Positions 1 to 12,515 are shown, numbered from the stretch's first letter. The stretch is DNA of 64,000 nt from Durusdinium trenchii (GCA_963970005.1 CAXAMN010005347.1:248001-312000), one strand, 5' to 3'. Made by a program: numbers and translations. The notes: generated from the letters alone by a model not told the origin.

Positions 1-719
1 TTGGCCCTGGTTGACCACCGAAAGTGAACAGAATAGACTACCAGGGAGGTCACCAGTGTTTGGAGCTTCGGCCTTTCGACCCACGGCCACTTAAAACCGT
101 AAGGCCTTTAAACAGAAAATGCCTCGTCCATCGCCAAGCAATGTGCATTCAGCTGCTAGTCAAGTGGAAATACACACTATCAAATTGTAACCAATCAAAT
201 GAGAGTATCTAAGAGCTTTTACATTGCCTCAAGCTAGCAGTATCACCAGGGTGGGGGGTATCATCTGTGCTTCTCCCCTACTTGCTGATATTTGGAACGT
301 GCTGGGCCACCAAGTACAGTACAATTGGTATCCCTGTGACATGCATTCTGCTGGTGATGCAGCCTCTGCCTGTGGCCTAGGCTGCGTGCCTTCAAACCGA
401 CCACAGACTCAGGCGACGGTTGGTACAAAGATGTATAATTCTAGAAATATGTTTCTATATACTATATTTGTATACTTTAGATATCTTTACATGTACTGTA
501 TATTCTTGGATGTTATGTACCATTTTACAGTTTCAAAATACTATGGATTCCATGTTTTACTCGTTGCAAAGTGCAAAGATCGCCATGATTCGCCAGTCGC
601 CACAAATGTGACCGGCCATCTCCAACCTGGCGCAGTCCACACAGCTGGAACGAGGGTCGGGTTTAGCGAGATGATCATGGATGAGTCGGCAGCAAAGGTG
701 GCACTCTGTGCAAGCAATA
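1..719. other. No gene seen; AT-rich patch
   Basis: Only short open frames without splice context were found here. Bases about 430-560 are AT-rich. No repeat shared with the rest of the window was recognised. Confidence 0.5.
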
Positions 720-895
720 ACCTGTACATGGGTGGGACATGATGATCTGCATGGGTACATGACACTGGTCATGGGTGGGACATGCAGGGTCCGTGGCACT
801 CTGTACAAACAAAGATGGTCATGACTATGGGTGGGACATGATGATCTGCATGGACCTACGCAGCAGAAACATGGGTGGCATGGACCCTGCATCGT
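720..895. repeat. Imperfect repeat cluster (ATGGGTGGGACATG)
   Basis: The 27-base phrase starting ATGGGTGGGACATGATGATC occurs at 728-754 and again at 827-853. Related shorter pieces starting CATGGGTGG lie at 770-792 and 870-892. GTGGCACTCTGT phrases recur nearby at 698-709 and 795-806. This reads as a small decayed local repeat, not a gene. Confidence 0.6.
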
Positions 896-1235
896 AACTA
901 GCACAATGATCTGTGCTGCACCCTGTATAGCACGACACATGTGGGGTCCATCCTGTGTGGCACTCGTTTCTTAGGGAACTTCCAACCGGTCACACCAATC
1001 GTTCTCCCTCCACGGCCCACCCGCCCAGCGGAGCACCTCGCCGCCTGCCGAGCTCCTCCGGCGGTCTCTCAGCCGCCGCGCCGTGGCCGTCTCAGCTGAG
1101 CACGTCCACCGGCTGCGCTTTCTCGGCCGCTTGCTCCGTGGTCCTGCGAAGGGAATGACGTGAGGCGAGCGAAGCGACCCAGTGGATCCCAAGGACGTCT
1201 GTGGTGTGGTGAAAAGCAGGACCTGAAAGGTCCAG
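896..1235. other. GC-rich island, no gene assigned
   Basis: Bases about 1005-1190 are strongly GC-rich and rich in CCGCC/GAGC words. Open frames exist on both strands but neither has recognisable protein character. No hairpin or shared repeat was seen until the element starting at 1236. Confidence 0.4.
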
Positions 1236-1341
1236 CCCTAAGAATCATTGGACCCTCCGAACTGGAGGGTCCAATGACCCTGCAGAACGCAGGGGTTGGA
1301 CCCTCAAGACCTTAACTTTTGAGGGTCCTTGATTCTTAGAG
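1236..1341. mobile_element. Three-armed (cloverleaf-like) palindromic element, copy 1
   Basis: Terminal inverted repeat CCCTAAGAATC (1236-1246) pairs with GATTCTTAGAG (1331-1341), one mismatch. Between the ends lie three consecutive hairpins. Arm 1 is ATTGGACCCTCC/GGAGGGTCCAAT (1247-1258 with 1264-1275, perfect, 5-base loop). Arm 2 is CCCTGC/GCAGGG (1278-1283 with 1289-1294). Arm 3 is GGACCCTCAA/TTGAGGGTCC (1298-1307 with 1319-1328). Almost every base is in a stem. No coding capacity. A related element with the same termini sits at 43947-44040. The type is inferred to be a non-autonomous MITE-like repeat. Confidence 0.7.
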
Positions 1342-3745
1342 AAGTAAAAAAACAAAATAATAGAGATATCAAGAGACTGTCGTTTCTTTCTTGATCTCTT
1401 TTAGATGTGTTTTTTTTGGATCAGACTTTGGCATCCATGTCGTCGTATATACACCTAACGACGTAGATGTGGGAATCTTGTAAATCATATCATGTGGTGG
1501 ATTGGCTACGTTGAGGGTCTCTTTCTCAGGTGAATCCACAGAAGCAATGTAGGGTGGTGTGAATTCCGCAGCTTGACACGAGCTACACAGCTTTGAAAGC
1601 GCCCAATATTGAACAAACACATCACATGGGAGCCACATGAGTCGATCCAATCCTCTGTTCCATGGAGGAGACATGTCTTGAGATGTCTTGAGACGAAAAT
1701 CAACCTCTTTAGGATCTCTGCCACTCTCGAAAACCCCCAAAAACTGGACCCCGCGCCCGCGGCTCCCCGCGCCGCAGCTCCCCTCCACCGGTCCAAACGG
1801 CCGCGGTGTCATCGGTCAAATCGCAGGTCTCGATGGTCCCATCGGGATCTCGGTGGAGATGGTCACCACGGTCACCGAGGGCGTGAAGAAGATCGGTTTG
1901 TTCTCACTTGACGATCTGAAATGACTAGCAGCTTGACCAGCCGTAAATAGCCCATGTCATCGTTAACAGGCCTAACATCTTGCATGCTACATCTTGCAAG
2001 ATGTGGCCGTGGGTCATGCCACCCGGGACACTCTGGGAGGTCCACCTAGCACGGATTTGGGGGGGTTTTGTTCTGTGATAGGACCTGCTCTAGGAATGCT
2101 GGGCTGACCATGGTGCCATCTTCTCTATCCAATTCGGAAGGCCCAGGTCCAGGGGTTCCCGTGGAGTCGTTGCTTCCCCCAAACCGTCCAAAGCGCATAG
2201 CTCCGCAGTGGCTCCGCGTGGCTCCGCGCGGTGCAAAGGAGGATCTCTTCGGAGTGTGGGCTGCCCCCAAACTTCCCTGGTGCATGGGTTTCTTCAATGG
2301 GACGAATCCGCCCAAACCTGCCAGGTGCTGGGCTGATCTTGGGTTTTTCCTCATCTTCCTCTTCCTGGCCGATTCACACAAACAGCATGAAGATTCACAT
2401 GAATGATGTTGTGCAGGTCCAATGATGACCATCATGTAATTCCATAGGTACGCGGCGTATATACTTCACTTAATTTCACCTTTGTTACAGTCTCTGGTGG
2501 TGTTTCGGAACAGGGAACAGGAGCCACTGAGAAATGTGGCAAAGCGGATGAAAATGGAACTCCAACCCCACCTGAGCAACTTCAAAACACACAAATTACA
2601 CCTGTTCAAAATTGAAAAGCAAGAGGGAGAAAGAGTTGCTTGGCACAAAAATAAACACCACTGAATCGAGTGCAATGTGCATTTCCACTGCTCGCTGTAC
2701 ACAGCAATCAATCAGTAATCATTTTGGAGGATTGTTGCACTCTGAACAACTCTAGGAACTTTCGTAATTGGCAATTATTTGGTGGGTAAGTGTCTTTGTT
2801 AGCCAATGACCAACGTGCACGCAACCTTTGAATTCCACTTTGCATGAGTTTAGACAAATCAACGGTGACTTGTCTTTCCGATTCAAGCTGACCCATCATC
2901 TGTATTCATCTGTGGCATGCCGACAGAAAGTATACAAATGTTGAGATTCGGAATTCAACAAGAGATTGCCCTGAAAATTTGGACATCTCTCTATACTTAC
3001 TCTGAACCCCCGCAGCCAATGTCGCAAGTTGCAGGAAGACTTGTGCACAAATGCTCCTTCTTCTCGTACTTCACCACGGAGTCGTCCTGAAGACGAACAT
3101 GTTCCGAGATCGGAGACAGATCGAGAGAGCCATCGACGGTCAGAGGTCAGACATCCGAAATATCGTTTTCTGAGATCGAGATAGCCAAGCTATCGGTCAG
3201 ACAGCCAACCTGAGTCGCTTGAGCATCTCTGTGTAGCTTCTCAGAAGCTTCTCAGAAGCACTGGCTGGTTGATAGGTTCCCGACTCCCCGCAGAACCCAA
3301 AAATGATTGGCAACCAAGGTTGGCTAGGATTCTGAAGCATGTGTGACTGGGATTGGATTGACAGTCCTGTTCCTCTTGCACACCAAGACGTTTTCGGTCG
3401 ACTCCTGCGCGATGTTCAAATGACCAAGGCACAGCGGCACAGCGATTAAACTTGCAACTGTCTTTCTGAGTGTAGTTTGCCTTGAAGTAGATGTAATACG
3501 ACTTCGGAAATAGGAAACCAGAATTATCAATTACATCTGATCAGGAACGGTCCATCTATATTCACTCGTAGCTATTTTTCAGGCTCAACATGCCGGGTGA
3601 AAACGTTTCCCGACCACAGATGCTTCTTAGAACATCAGTCATCAGGCTTCTCTACGTTGGGGAGTGCGGGGAAGCATGGCTGGGCCTGGGCAAACTTGCG
3701 AGCACTAAATTAAAGAGATTGGTTCTACTATGTTACTATAGCAAT
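1342..3745. other. No gene seen; one short tandem repeat
   Basis: Many overlapping short frames on both strands, none with recognisable motifs. At 3235-3258 the unit GCTTCTCAGAA is tandemly repeated twice and is itself partly palindromic. Bases 3100-3200 contain GAGATCG/GCTATCGGTCAGACA repeats of unclear meaning. Confidence 0.45.
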
Positions 3746-3857
3746 TACCCTCCCTGGGACTAACATGGAAGCGGACAGCTCACACTTTGTAGAGGATGAT
3801 TTCATGGTCTTCCAAGGGGCCACGCCATCCACTTTCATGTTAGCTCGAGGGAGGGTA
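3746..3857 (+). mobile_element. Family-E palindromic element, copy 1
   Basis: The two ends form a ~30-bp inverted repeat. The left end reads TACCCTCCCT, then CTAACATGGAAG; the right end, reverse-complemented, reads TACCCTCCCT, then CTAACATGAAAG. The interior carries GGATGGCGTGGCCCC (read on the minus strand), which recurs in copies at 20038-20137 and, up to GGCGTGGCC, 43742-43855. Length 112 bp, no coding capacity. Orientation is arbitrary. MITE-like by inference. Confidence 0.65.
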
Positions 3858-4850
3858 GTTCACATTAGTTCTATTGAAACATGCTTCAACAAACATCATC
3901 CGCAGCTTTCAGTCCGAGTTATTCTTGTGGTTTGAGATGTTCTGAAGTTCTGGCAAACCCATGCGCTTCAAGACGCTCGAATACATTGGACTCCACAGTG
4001 TAACAGGGACACCATTCATTGTGCATCTGTTTTAGCTGTCACCCCGAACATTTATGTAATAAATTTAAGGGAGAACAACGTGTGACTCACTCCTAGGAAA
4101 CTGGTACCGGTGGGAGTTTCAAACCATGAATTGCAAGTTGAATCATTTTAAGCGGCCGAGAAAGGGATGCATCAAATTGAACGAGCGACAAATAAAACCT
4201 CAAATAATTAATGAGACAAAGAAAGAACCTTTCAAAGCCTCTCCCACAACATGTGATCCACATTCTGATCGCGAATCCACCAGGTAAGGTGGCCCTATCC
4301 AAAGATGCCCTTGGCCCTTGGCGATCTACAACATGTCCTTCAGAAGCACCACGCCAATTCCGACTACCCATCGACCCATCACACCACACAGCGAGCACGC
4401 ATGCAGGACGACCCTGGAACACGAATCACTTGTCTTCCGTACCGTCGATTCCGTCCTAAGAGCATCAAGGTGTGCAATTCCCTGTAGCGTAGCTCCAAGG
4501 TCCTGGCGAGACTTGACCGTTCCGCGCCCAAACCGACTCCGCCCGGAGTCGGCGCCGACTCCGCCGTTTCGCCGCAGCGTTTGCCGGTTGACTCGTTGGA
4601 CTGGCCAAGAACGAAGGAAAAGCAAAGAAAACCAACCAAGCTCGAGTGGTTCCATGTGGTTTGGATAGAGTTCCTTTTTTTGGGGAAGTTTCTGATTGGT
4701 TGGTGGTGACGTGTGTTGTTTGTTCGCTGCTCCTAAACACAACATCTTGACCTAGAGAAGGTCTGACCGCCCGATTTTACAAGGCCCATCCATCGATCAA
4801 CACCCGGGCCCACTCCCGCGAACAAAGTCTACTCCCTTCTTGAAAAAAAT
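3858..4850. other. No gene seen
   Basis: Frames at 4318-4668 (+) and 4326-4745 (-) overlap each other on opposite strands without recognisable domains or clear splice context. I see no repeat shared with other parts of the window. Confidence 0.45.
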
Positions 4851-4906
4851 AACTTCCAACAAGCAAGGGGTTGCAAAGAACTTCCAACAAGCAAGGGGGT
4901 GCAGTT
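4851..4906. repeat. 28-bp tandem duplication
   Basis: The unit beginning AACTTCCAACAAGCAAGGGG is present twice head to tail (4851-4878 and 4879-4906) with minor differences at the 3' part. Confidence 0.75.
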
Positions 4907-7116
4907 CGCGTTACAAGGACACCGACTCAAAAGCTGGACCTTTTCTTCCACGCTTTTCAGGAAGCCGAGCAGAGGTATGGCCGGAAAGTCTTGCATGGCA
5001 CAAAGCCATTGAGTAGCTATAGCCAAAGAGATGGAACTTCACAGCATCCACCAAGGCAACTTGATAAACGGTTGCTGGCGGATGCTGGTGGATTAGTTGG
5101 TTTGCAAACTACTGTTGAAGGAAAATAGGTACTCCCGGATGAGCAAAGGGCATCAGGGGATGAGCCTTACAACTACTACCTCTGCTACTGATGTGGATGA
5201 TGCAGAATTGTTGGACACAGTGACCCGTTGTAAGACCTGTTGGTTTACAATTTGACAGCCCAGCTTACGCGTTCAATATCATGTGAATCATATTATCATA
5301 TTGAATCATGTCTGTTGGCTTTGTTGGCTTGGATGATTTCATCATGCTGGGCACGATGGGCACCTTCCTTCCGTACAGGTGAGCGTGACCCATGACAGGG
5401 TTCCTGTGAAGTAGCAGTTTTGAGCATAGTCCATGCCCAGGGTAGTGAAGATGATCCTCGAATGATCCCAGTATGGCTAAACAAATCCAAACGTATACTC
5501 AAACACGCTCAGCAAATATATATATATATTGCTTCATGTATTGAATCACATCTGTCATTTTGCCATCTATGTCTTTCTATAGGTGGCTTCTCGGCTAAGA
5601 AAGACCAAAAAATCAGATATCTCACGTTGGCTAAGATGGAGAGAGTCAACATGACTTCGATCCCAAGTTCTCACTTACATGCGGCCGCACCACCATGGTC
5701 TCGGCGACTTCGTCCGGGTGCTCCATCCTTTGGACCGAAAGACCGTGCTGGTGAACCATCGACTTGAGAGGCATCGACCGGTTTCTTGCCGGATACACTC
5801 CAGATTCGAAATGTATTAAATATATCATTTCTCTCTCTAATATATAGTAAATCTATCTACCTATCTATCTATCTATCTTTTTTCTTTCTTGAAAAAAGCA
5901 CATTTTTTCCACGAGCTGCAGTTGAGACCACAAAGATTTCGTGCAAATATGTGCTGACATTTGGGTGCAGCATCTCGTTGGATATGTGCAAACTTATGCT
6001 CTTGCTCTCAGAATGGCCTGAAACAGTTGAAAATATTTGTTTTTGGGGTTGAGAGGTTTCCTCAAAAGTATAGATCATCTGACAAAGAACATCTTGGACA
6101 TCACAGTAGTAGGAAATTATGTTTTTGTTAACCACTCTTTGACAGTTGACATAGTTTGTTCAAAATCGTCCTGCAATGATGAATGAAGGGCGATGAAGAG
6201 TTAAAACCAGCTTGATAAGCACTGAAATTTTCTTCAGATTTCAAGAGGCTCCAGCTTGGACTTTTGGCATTTCAGACCCCGCATTCGGAGTCCTAGCGAC
6301 CCAGAGACTCCATGAATTCCACGGGAAATCGATGGAAAAGAGGGTGGGGAGGCTGCGGACAATGCTACGTAATGCTACGCATGAGCTGCTGCCAGTGTTG
6401 TCTGGTTTGCCACACATGACGACATGAACCGAGAACCCTTCCAAAAAACTCCACCCGTCCTTCAAACATGCTGTTCATTGCTGCTCACCCATCATTGTTT
6501 GGGGACCCTCTTGGGAGCCTGGGCTTGGTTTTGATTCTGGAACGTTCAACCACCATAAAGAACTTTGTTATTTCCCACCATGAATCAAAATGGGGAAATC
6601 CTATGACCTACATCAGTATACGGTCACTAGGAGTCCCAAACGTGGATGGCGTATAGACCATGACTAAAAAGATGAAAGCACAACTCGAAAACACACTGCA
6701 TCGCACAAATGTGAAGAAATCAAAGCACGTAACATTCTTCGCCAAGTTCTGGCCAAGCTTTTTTGCACGAATCATGTCTGCCCGGCCCCACACTCCAAGC
6801 TAAACGCAGTCGACAGTGCCCGAGAATGGTGCCCATTTGGGCCCTCAGGGGCTCGACCAAAGTTCCTGCCACGCGAAAACCACTGAAAGCCTCCAAAAAC
6901 ATCGACAGAAAACAGCGAATTAAATTGTCAACAGTATCCAACTCTTCCTGTAATAATTCTCACGACGACAACAACAAGGCACAACAAAAACTGCAGCCCC
7001 GTTTTAACATATCTTCTTCCTTTGTTTGTCTCTACCAGGGGGTGGAACCAAATCTGCAGCTCCAACGTTGTTTTTTGACCCCCCGAAACAGCCAGCCAAC
7101 AAGTACTTTTTACCAG
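4907..7116. other. No gene seen; two microsatellites
   Basis: Holds an (AT)n tract at about 5515-5530 and a CTAT tetranucleotide tract at about 5851-5878. The remaining frames are short and overlap on both strands, with no recognisable protein. Confidence 0.45.
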
Positions 7117-7185
7117 TAGTGGTCGTGGTTGTAGTACTAGTGGTAGCAGTAGCAGTAGCAGTAGCAGTAGTAGTAGTAGTAGTCC
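7117..7185. repeat. Compound trinucleotide microsatellite (GTA/GCA)n
   Basis: Imperfect GTAGTGGTCGTGG runs lead into GCAGTAGCAGTA and then a pure GTA run ending near 7182. On the minus strand it would encode a leucine run, which explains a low-complexity open frame there. Confidence 0.8.
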
Positions 7186-8183
7186 GCTTCTCATGACATA
7201 CCCAGGTAACAACTCTTTACCCTTCTCATTACTGCTGAGCATGCCTTGTGGACAAATCTGTTATCTTTTGTTAGATTCTTAGCACAAGAGCTTGCTTAGG
7301 GTTGGTTGCAGGTATGCTTTCACTGTCGGACTTAATGTAACTGGTTAAAAACTTATACTTAGAATCTCTACCACAACTACGGCAAGTCCAGCTACTTAGC
7401 AAACTAACATTTCTTCCAACGTTCAACCCTATCTCCAACAGTGTCCCTTTGAAATCCCTGACTTGCAACATGTGACAACTATGTCGGGCGGCTGTTTTTT
7501 GTCTCCCAACAACTAAACAACAAGAACAAAGAACAGCAACAACAAACACGTCTCCACAAATCACAGGCGTTCAAGGTCCATACATGCTCGGGTCGACCTC
7601 CCCGTCGACCTGTCGCGCGACCGTCGCTGTGCACCGTCCGCCTCTCTTAGTAGCTCCCGGAAACGGCATCGAGACCTGGGGGGACCGAACGCATTGCGTC
7701 GTTCATCAACGGGATCAACTGGGGTAGAATCATCAGAAAAGGCCACGTCCAAAAGGGAACGTCCGAAGGCACACGTTCGCGTGCGAAAGGCCACGTTCGA
7801 ACTCAGCGTCCGCGAGATGCTGAAGGACGGTTCGAGTCCGAGATGGGGCACTCTGCAGTAAGGAGAGTGGCCCCATAACTCATGCATGTTGCAAAGATAA
7901 TCTTGGAACCCAACGTTTGCAATTCAAACTGACAAGCTATGATCAACTAATCGGTTGAAACTGACAAGAACTGCCATCGGCACTCGGTCCAATTGGTTGG
8001 ACGATGGTCCTCCCGGTGGTGCAGCTCCCGCCTCCGCGTCTCCCCACCACTCGAGCCATAGAAGCACCACCGACTGAACTCTGCAAAGAGTGAGAGATCG
8101 ATTTAGCAATCTCTGTTGATTGGAACATCTACTGACTGGTGCGACTCAGACTGAAAAGGGTGGGAAGTTTTGCCCCCAATATA
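7186..8183. other. No gene seen; GC-rich 7570-7880
   Basis: The GC-rich part carries overlapping open frames on the minus strand with no recognisable motif. No repeat structure was noticed. Confidence 0.4.
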
Positions 8184-8228
8184 GACCCTCCTGGCACCCA
8201 CATAACAGTGTCTCCCATCACCTTCTCA
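8184..8228. repeat. Dispersed repeat fragment GACCCTCCTGGCACCCA
   Basis: The 17-mer GACCCTCCTGGCACCCA (8184-8200) recurs exactly at 10779-10795. The following bases, ACATAACAGTGTCTC then CACCTTCTCAGAG, align with 53780-53828 (GGCACCTACATAATAACAGTG, then CACCTTCTTCTGAGAA). This ties three places to one decayed repeat family. Confidence 0.5.
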
Positions 8229-8303
8229 GAGTGTATGAGGATCCTAGGGAGAGATTCCTGTTTCAATATCCAGCCACCTTCATTCTCTATACTTTCGTCA
8301 CAC

Positions 8304-8328
8304 GAGTCAGTCAGTCAGTCAGTCAGTC
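8304..8328. repeat. (AGTC)n microsatellite
   Basis: Five to six uninterrupted AGTC units. Confidence 0.85.
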
Positions 8329-8574
8329 GAACCTGCAACTGGCTCATCTCCAACTGGTTCCCAGTCCGGGCGACCGGGCATCGCTCAAATTGCCAAGGCT
8401 CCTTGAAGGGATGAAACCTCGGTGTGACCGCCCAAGATTTCACGCGGCTCCGAAGAAACATATGGAATCGATTGGAATCGTATGGTCAACATGAACTGCT
8501 GTGCCACATGGAGCTGGAATGAGAAGAAACATGACGGTGCTGATGAACATGGTGGTGATAGAGACACATGATGA

Positions 8575-8596
8575 ACATACATATATATATATATAG
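8575..8596. repeat. (AT)n microsatellite
   Basis: Uninterrupted AT dinucleotide tract followed by TAGTTAG. Confidence 0.85.
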
Positions 8597-10296
8597 TTAG
8601 TTATGATTCTAATAGTTCACCGTGATAAAGGTGGCGGTGGTAGACCGTGATGATGCTGATATGCCACTCGACTCACTCTTCGAAGGTTTGGTCATGCTGC
8701 ATGCTCCGGTGAACCTGTTCTATCTTGAAAAATGTGCTACCCATGTCTGGCCCGCCTGGCAATGCCCCTTGAAGACGGTTGACTTCTCCACACGTCATAT
8801 ATAAACCACCTGTTGTGTGGTGGCTTTGGGCTGCCTTAGGTTCTAATTAGTCCATTTCAAGGGGGTTATTAATCATAGGTGGACATTAACAAAAGACAAT
8901 GCATTTGGGGAAAAGCTCGAACAAAGCACAATCATACACTGCTCAGTCGAATTGATGAACCCATCTGAGCCAAGCTATCAGCCAACCCTTGTCACACGGG
9001 TCAAGTCAAGTCACAAATTAGGTTCAAAGTTTGAATGGTGCGACTCCCAAAAGAATGCGGGAGTGGATCCAAAGGTATCTATTGCGGTCAGTCACTCCTT
9101 CATTTCCTACCCCAAAACATCCATTAAATGAAATGCCTACTACATTGACCTCGTTTCAATCACTCACATTCTTCGGAACATATGCCAGTCCACCTTCGAC
9201 GTCCGTCGAGAGCGTGGGAGGTGGAGCGATGTTGTCAGGTTTTGGCGCTGGTTTTAAGGCAAAAACTGTTTGTCCAACAGCATATTTCATATTTTAGCTA
9301 GTTTGTTTGGGAGAGGGGCCTCAAGCTTGAGCTTGGGATGTGTCTCCAGGTCCAGGGGTGGTTCCAATGGTTCCAGGTCCAGGGGTCTTTGAATTTACTT
9401 CTTGTCATATCTTTGCTAAGAAGAGGCGCCACGGCCTGACCTCCCGGTTCATGCCAAGATGCGCCACGACCTCTGGATTGCTGCAAGACCTCCCAGGCAT
9501 CCACACCGGGGCAGCACGAGCATGATTGAATGGACCAAAGGTTCATCAAATGACCCCGAACACTCCCAAGGATCACTGGTGGGTGACCGGGTCAGTTTCA
9601 ACTCAAAAACACCATAATATGAGTCAGTGGGTTCAATCACTCCAAGTTAAAGGTTGAACATATAAACACCGGGTCCATCTGCAGTTTGCAGAAAACAGAA
9701 ACGACGAACTCGACGAACGACTCTGCGGCCGCTTCTGCGAAGCAACGACTCTGCCACGCGATGGGTAGACCCCGTCAGAACACAAAAATAGAGCAAGTAC
9801 GTCAGAATGCCAACAGAATCAGACCTATGTCCAACTCTGACAATCATCTAGTTAATGAAATCACCTCGGGTAAAACATGAATGGAAACAGCATTCAAAGC
9901 GTGGGTGCAAGTACGTGCCTTGCTCAACAACACCCATTCTTGTAGGATCATCCAATCCAACTACGGTATTTGTAGCAGGGCACTTTCATGCAGTCCATTC
10001 AAACCAAGAAGCGTTCCAACATGTTAAAACAATTTTGTTGTTTCTTGTATTTCAACTGAACTGACTCCGTATAGCTAATTTGGCCATCTACCCGTACAGC
10101 CGCATAGCCTGTCCAACGTCTTTCGCCTCCAAACCATAGTGACTCCAGAGCCGGAGATGTCTGGAAAATAATTAAGCGGTTTACCTTCTGTTTGGTGTTC
10201 AATGTTGCTTTGAAGATATTTTGAGTGGCCCTACATTCCCCCCTCAGGTGTTTGCCGAGTGTTGCAGGTGATCTTTTGAAGAAACCCACCGCAAAA
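8597..10296. other. No gene seen
   Basis: Frames of 60-100 codons overlap on both strands with no domain or convincing splice context. CCAGGTCCAGGGGT is repeated at about 9345-9358 and 9371-9384. Confidence 0.45.
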
Positions 10297-10450
10297 ACTC
10301 CGCGCACTCCAGCGGACCATATTTACCAAACACTCCACTCCACGGTTGAAACGTGGTGATGGCCATACCCAAACATTCCATCGGACTGCCATATTTGCCG
10401 CCCCATTGACCCTGAAACCCCCTCAATGTATATGCCGGCCATGCCATATA
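10297..10450 (-). mobile_element. Family-A palindromic element fragments
   Basis: A left-arm piece (10297-10325: GCACTCCAGCGG then CATATTTACC) is followed by a second, more complete but degenerate copy from 10368. The latter contains CCCAAACATTCCATCGGACTG, split here as CCCAAACATT + CCATCGGACTG, then the family core in reverse orientation (CATTGACCCTGAAACCCCC TCAATG). The right arm is eroded. Compare the well-preserved copy at 36805-36894. Confidence 0.5.
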
Positions 10451-12310
10451 TACACTTTTCACAGTTCACATGAAGTCTCTGGGCACAATCTTCGTCGCTG
10501 CGAGTCGTTTGGTGCACCAAGTTGGCTGTTCCACATCACTCCGCCCCGGGCGTCTTCGATTTGCATGACGTCGGTCCGTTTGGTTTTTTGCCGCGACCAT
10601 AGACCGGACAACTAGGATCCACCGAAATCGAAGCCTATATCGAACGGATCTCTTGTTGCAGGTGACCTACTGAATGAGGCCTCCTTCAGTGATGTGGAAG
10701 CAAATCGATTTGGAAAAAAACACAACATCTATACTTAAACTCCCTACACCTCCAAGTACCTCCAAACCAAGGTGTTTGGACCCTCCTGGCACCCACCCAC
10801 CCCAACCACCGTACCTCAGGTTCGGTACGACTGGCCGAGTTTGGGACTCTCCGAACGAATCCGCTCGGTGGCCACCTCCAATCGGAGATGTGCGGCTTGC
10901 AATGGTCTTCCTGCAAGAGGGTCTTCACCATCACGCGCTTGGCCTAGAGCCAAAGGAGCCACACAGCGAGTCGTTGTGTTCTGAGCAGTTCAGAACGATC
11001 TCTTAGTTAAACAACAAAAAGCATTGTTTCACCGACCATCCATGTGCTTTCAAGTTATGGACTCCAAGAGGGTCTGCTGGTTCACCAAGTGAAAATCTCA
11101 GCTAAGTCGCACCGCAGACTTTGGATTTCCAGCTACGCACAAGAGCAAACAAAGAACCGGAGCGTCGCCAATGCAATTATGGAGGGTACTACAATAAAAC
11201 CACCAAGCACATGGATCGTATAATATACATTAATATACATGTCTTGTACTCGGGGGCTACTCTAAACAATTTGAACACAATAGACCACCTCTTCTATTCT
11301 ACTGATCCAACCCATTAACCAGCTGGGCCTCCACCTATACCGTGGTCGCACACTTTTGGATGCCATGCGTCAGTCTGCCACGGAGGCTGATTCGGGCTGA
11401 TCTGAAAACGCTATGACTGCCAAGCTGTACTCGAGCTACGTGAAGTTGCTTTTGCACTGGACTACTGCTACTGTTGTCATGTGGTCTACCTGCAACTTCT
11501 ATCCTGCTCTTGGGACTACCATGGATCAGGGTCGTAGAAGGTTTCCGCTACAAATCCCCAGCTGAAGTGGCTGTTTGAGAAGAAGTCCTCACCCCAGCGG
11601 ACGTTGCCTTGGCCATGTGGCACTCATGAAACCCTGGTGGACGAAAGCGAAGGTGTTGAAACCTCCGGTGTTAGGGTCCGATCCAGTTAGCTAGCAAACC
11701 TGATGGCTATCCTGGAGAACGAACTGCTGAGAACAGCAGTTCGGAACCCAACACAATCAACCAAATCATCCTATATGGGCGTGCTGAGCGGGTTTGTCTG
11801 TGGAGACCTGTGCCTTACAAACAACTAGAACATGTTTGATTGGTTTTCATTTGAAGCCCAGTTGCTCTAACTCTAATCCAAACACCATGGTGAGCATTTG
11901 AGGGGGGGAATAGATCACCGTTTCCAGCACAAGTCTGAACAGCGAGATAACTTGAACCCACAGTCTCCAAAAAACCTCGACCACTTCTTGAAAAGTTTCC
12001 CATCTTGCCAACTCTCAGCGTCCGACACTACCCGTCGCGTCCGGCGCGTCCGGCGCAAAGTCAAGATGCCCATGCCCCACATCCAGCGATAGACCATAAA
12101 TGGGCATGTGACCGGCGCAAAAACTGAGAGGAGTGAACCGGCAGGTTTTCCCTATGTTTCTCCAGTTCTGCCACACACAAAACCAGGAGAAGCGGGGTTT
12201 GCAGCTCTCCCTACCCGCTAGAGTGCTTTTCCTTTCCCCAACTTTGTGGCCTGCTTCTCAAGTCACAACACACCATCAAAAACAAAACTACATCTGGGCA
12301 TTTCGCTATT
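10451..12310. other. No gene seen; decayed repeat piece
   Basis: 10779-10834 carries the dispersed 17-mer GACCCTCCTGGCACCCA and the half-palindrome GGTTCGGTACGACTGG (10819-10834), which is the right half of the perfect palindrome at 53737-53768. Otherwise nothing recognisable. Confidence 0.45.
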
Positions 12311-12404
12311 AGGTTGGAGGCCATCGATGGTAGGTTGTTGGCTATCGCTATTAGGGGGAGGCCATGGCCATTAAGTTGGAGGCCATCGGGAGTAGGTTGG
12401 AGGG
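12311..12404 (+). repeat. 21-bp minisatellite (AGGTTGGAGGCCATCGATGGT type)
   Basis: Four to five units of about 21 bp, each starting AGGTTGGAGG or a variant (12311, 12332, 12353, 12373, 12394). One unit is 20 bp, so the heptapeptide frame (RLEAIDG, RLLAIAI) is broken. The same unit type builds the larger array at 25612-25866. Confidence 0.7.
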
Positions 12405-12515
12405 TTCCAAACTCACGTCAGCATTTGTCTTGCCAGTCAAACCGCGTGAGGCAGAGGCATGCGGCATGGGTGAAGAGTATAGCAAATCTGATGCATGGGC
12501 TCGGACAAAGCCAAT

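Noticed and set aside
6928..7242. Minus frame with a leucine run
   Set aside because: Produced by the GTA/GCA microsatellite at 7117-7185.
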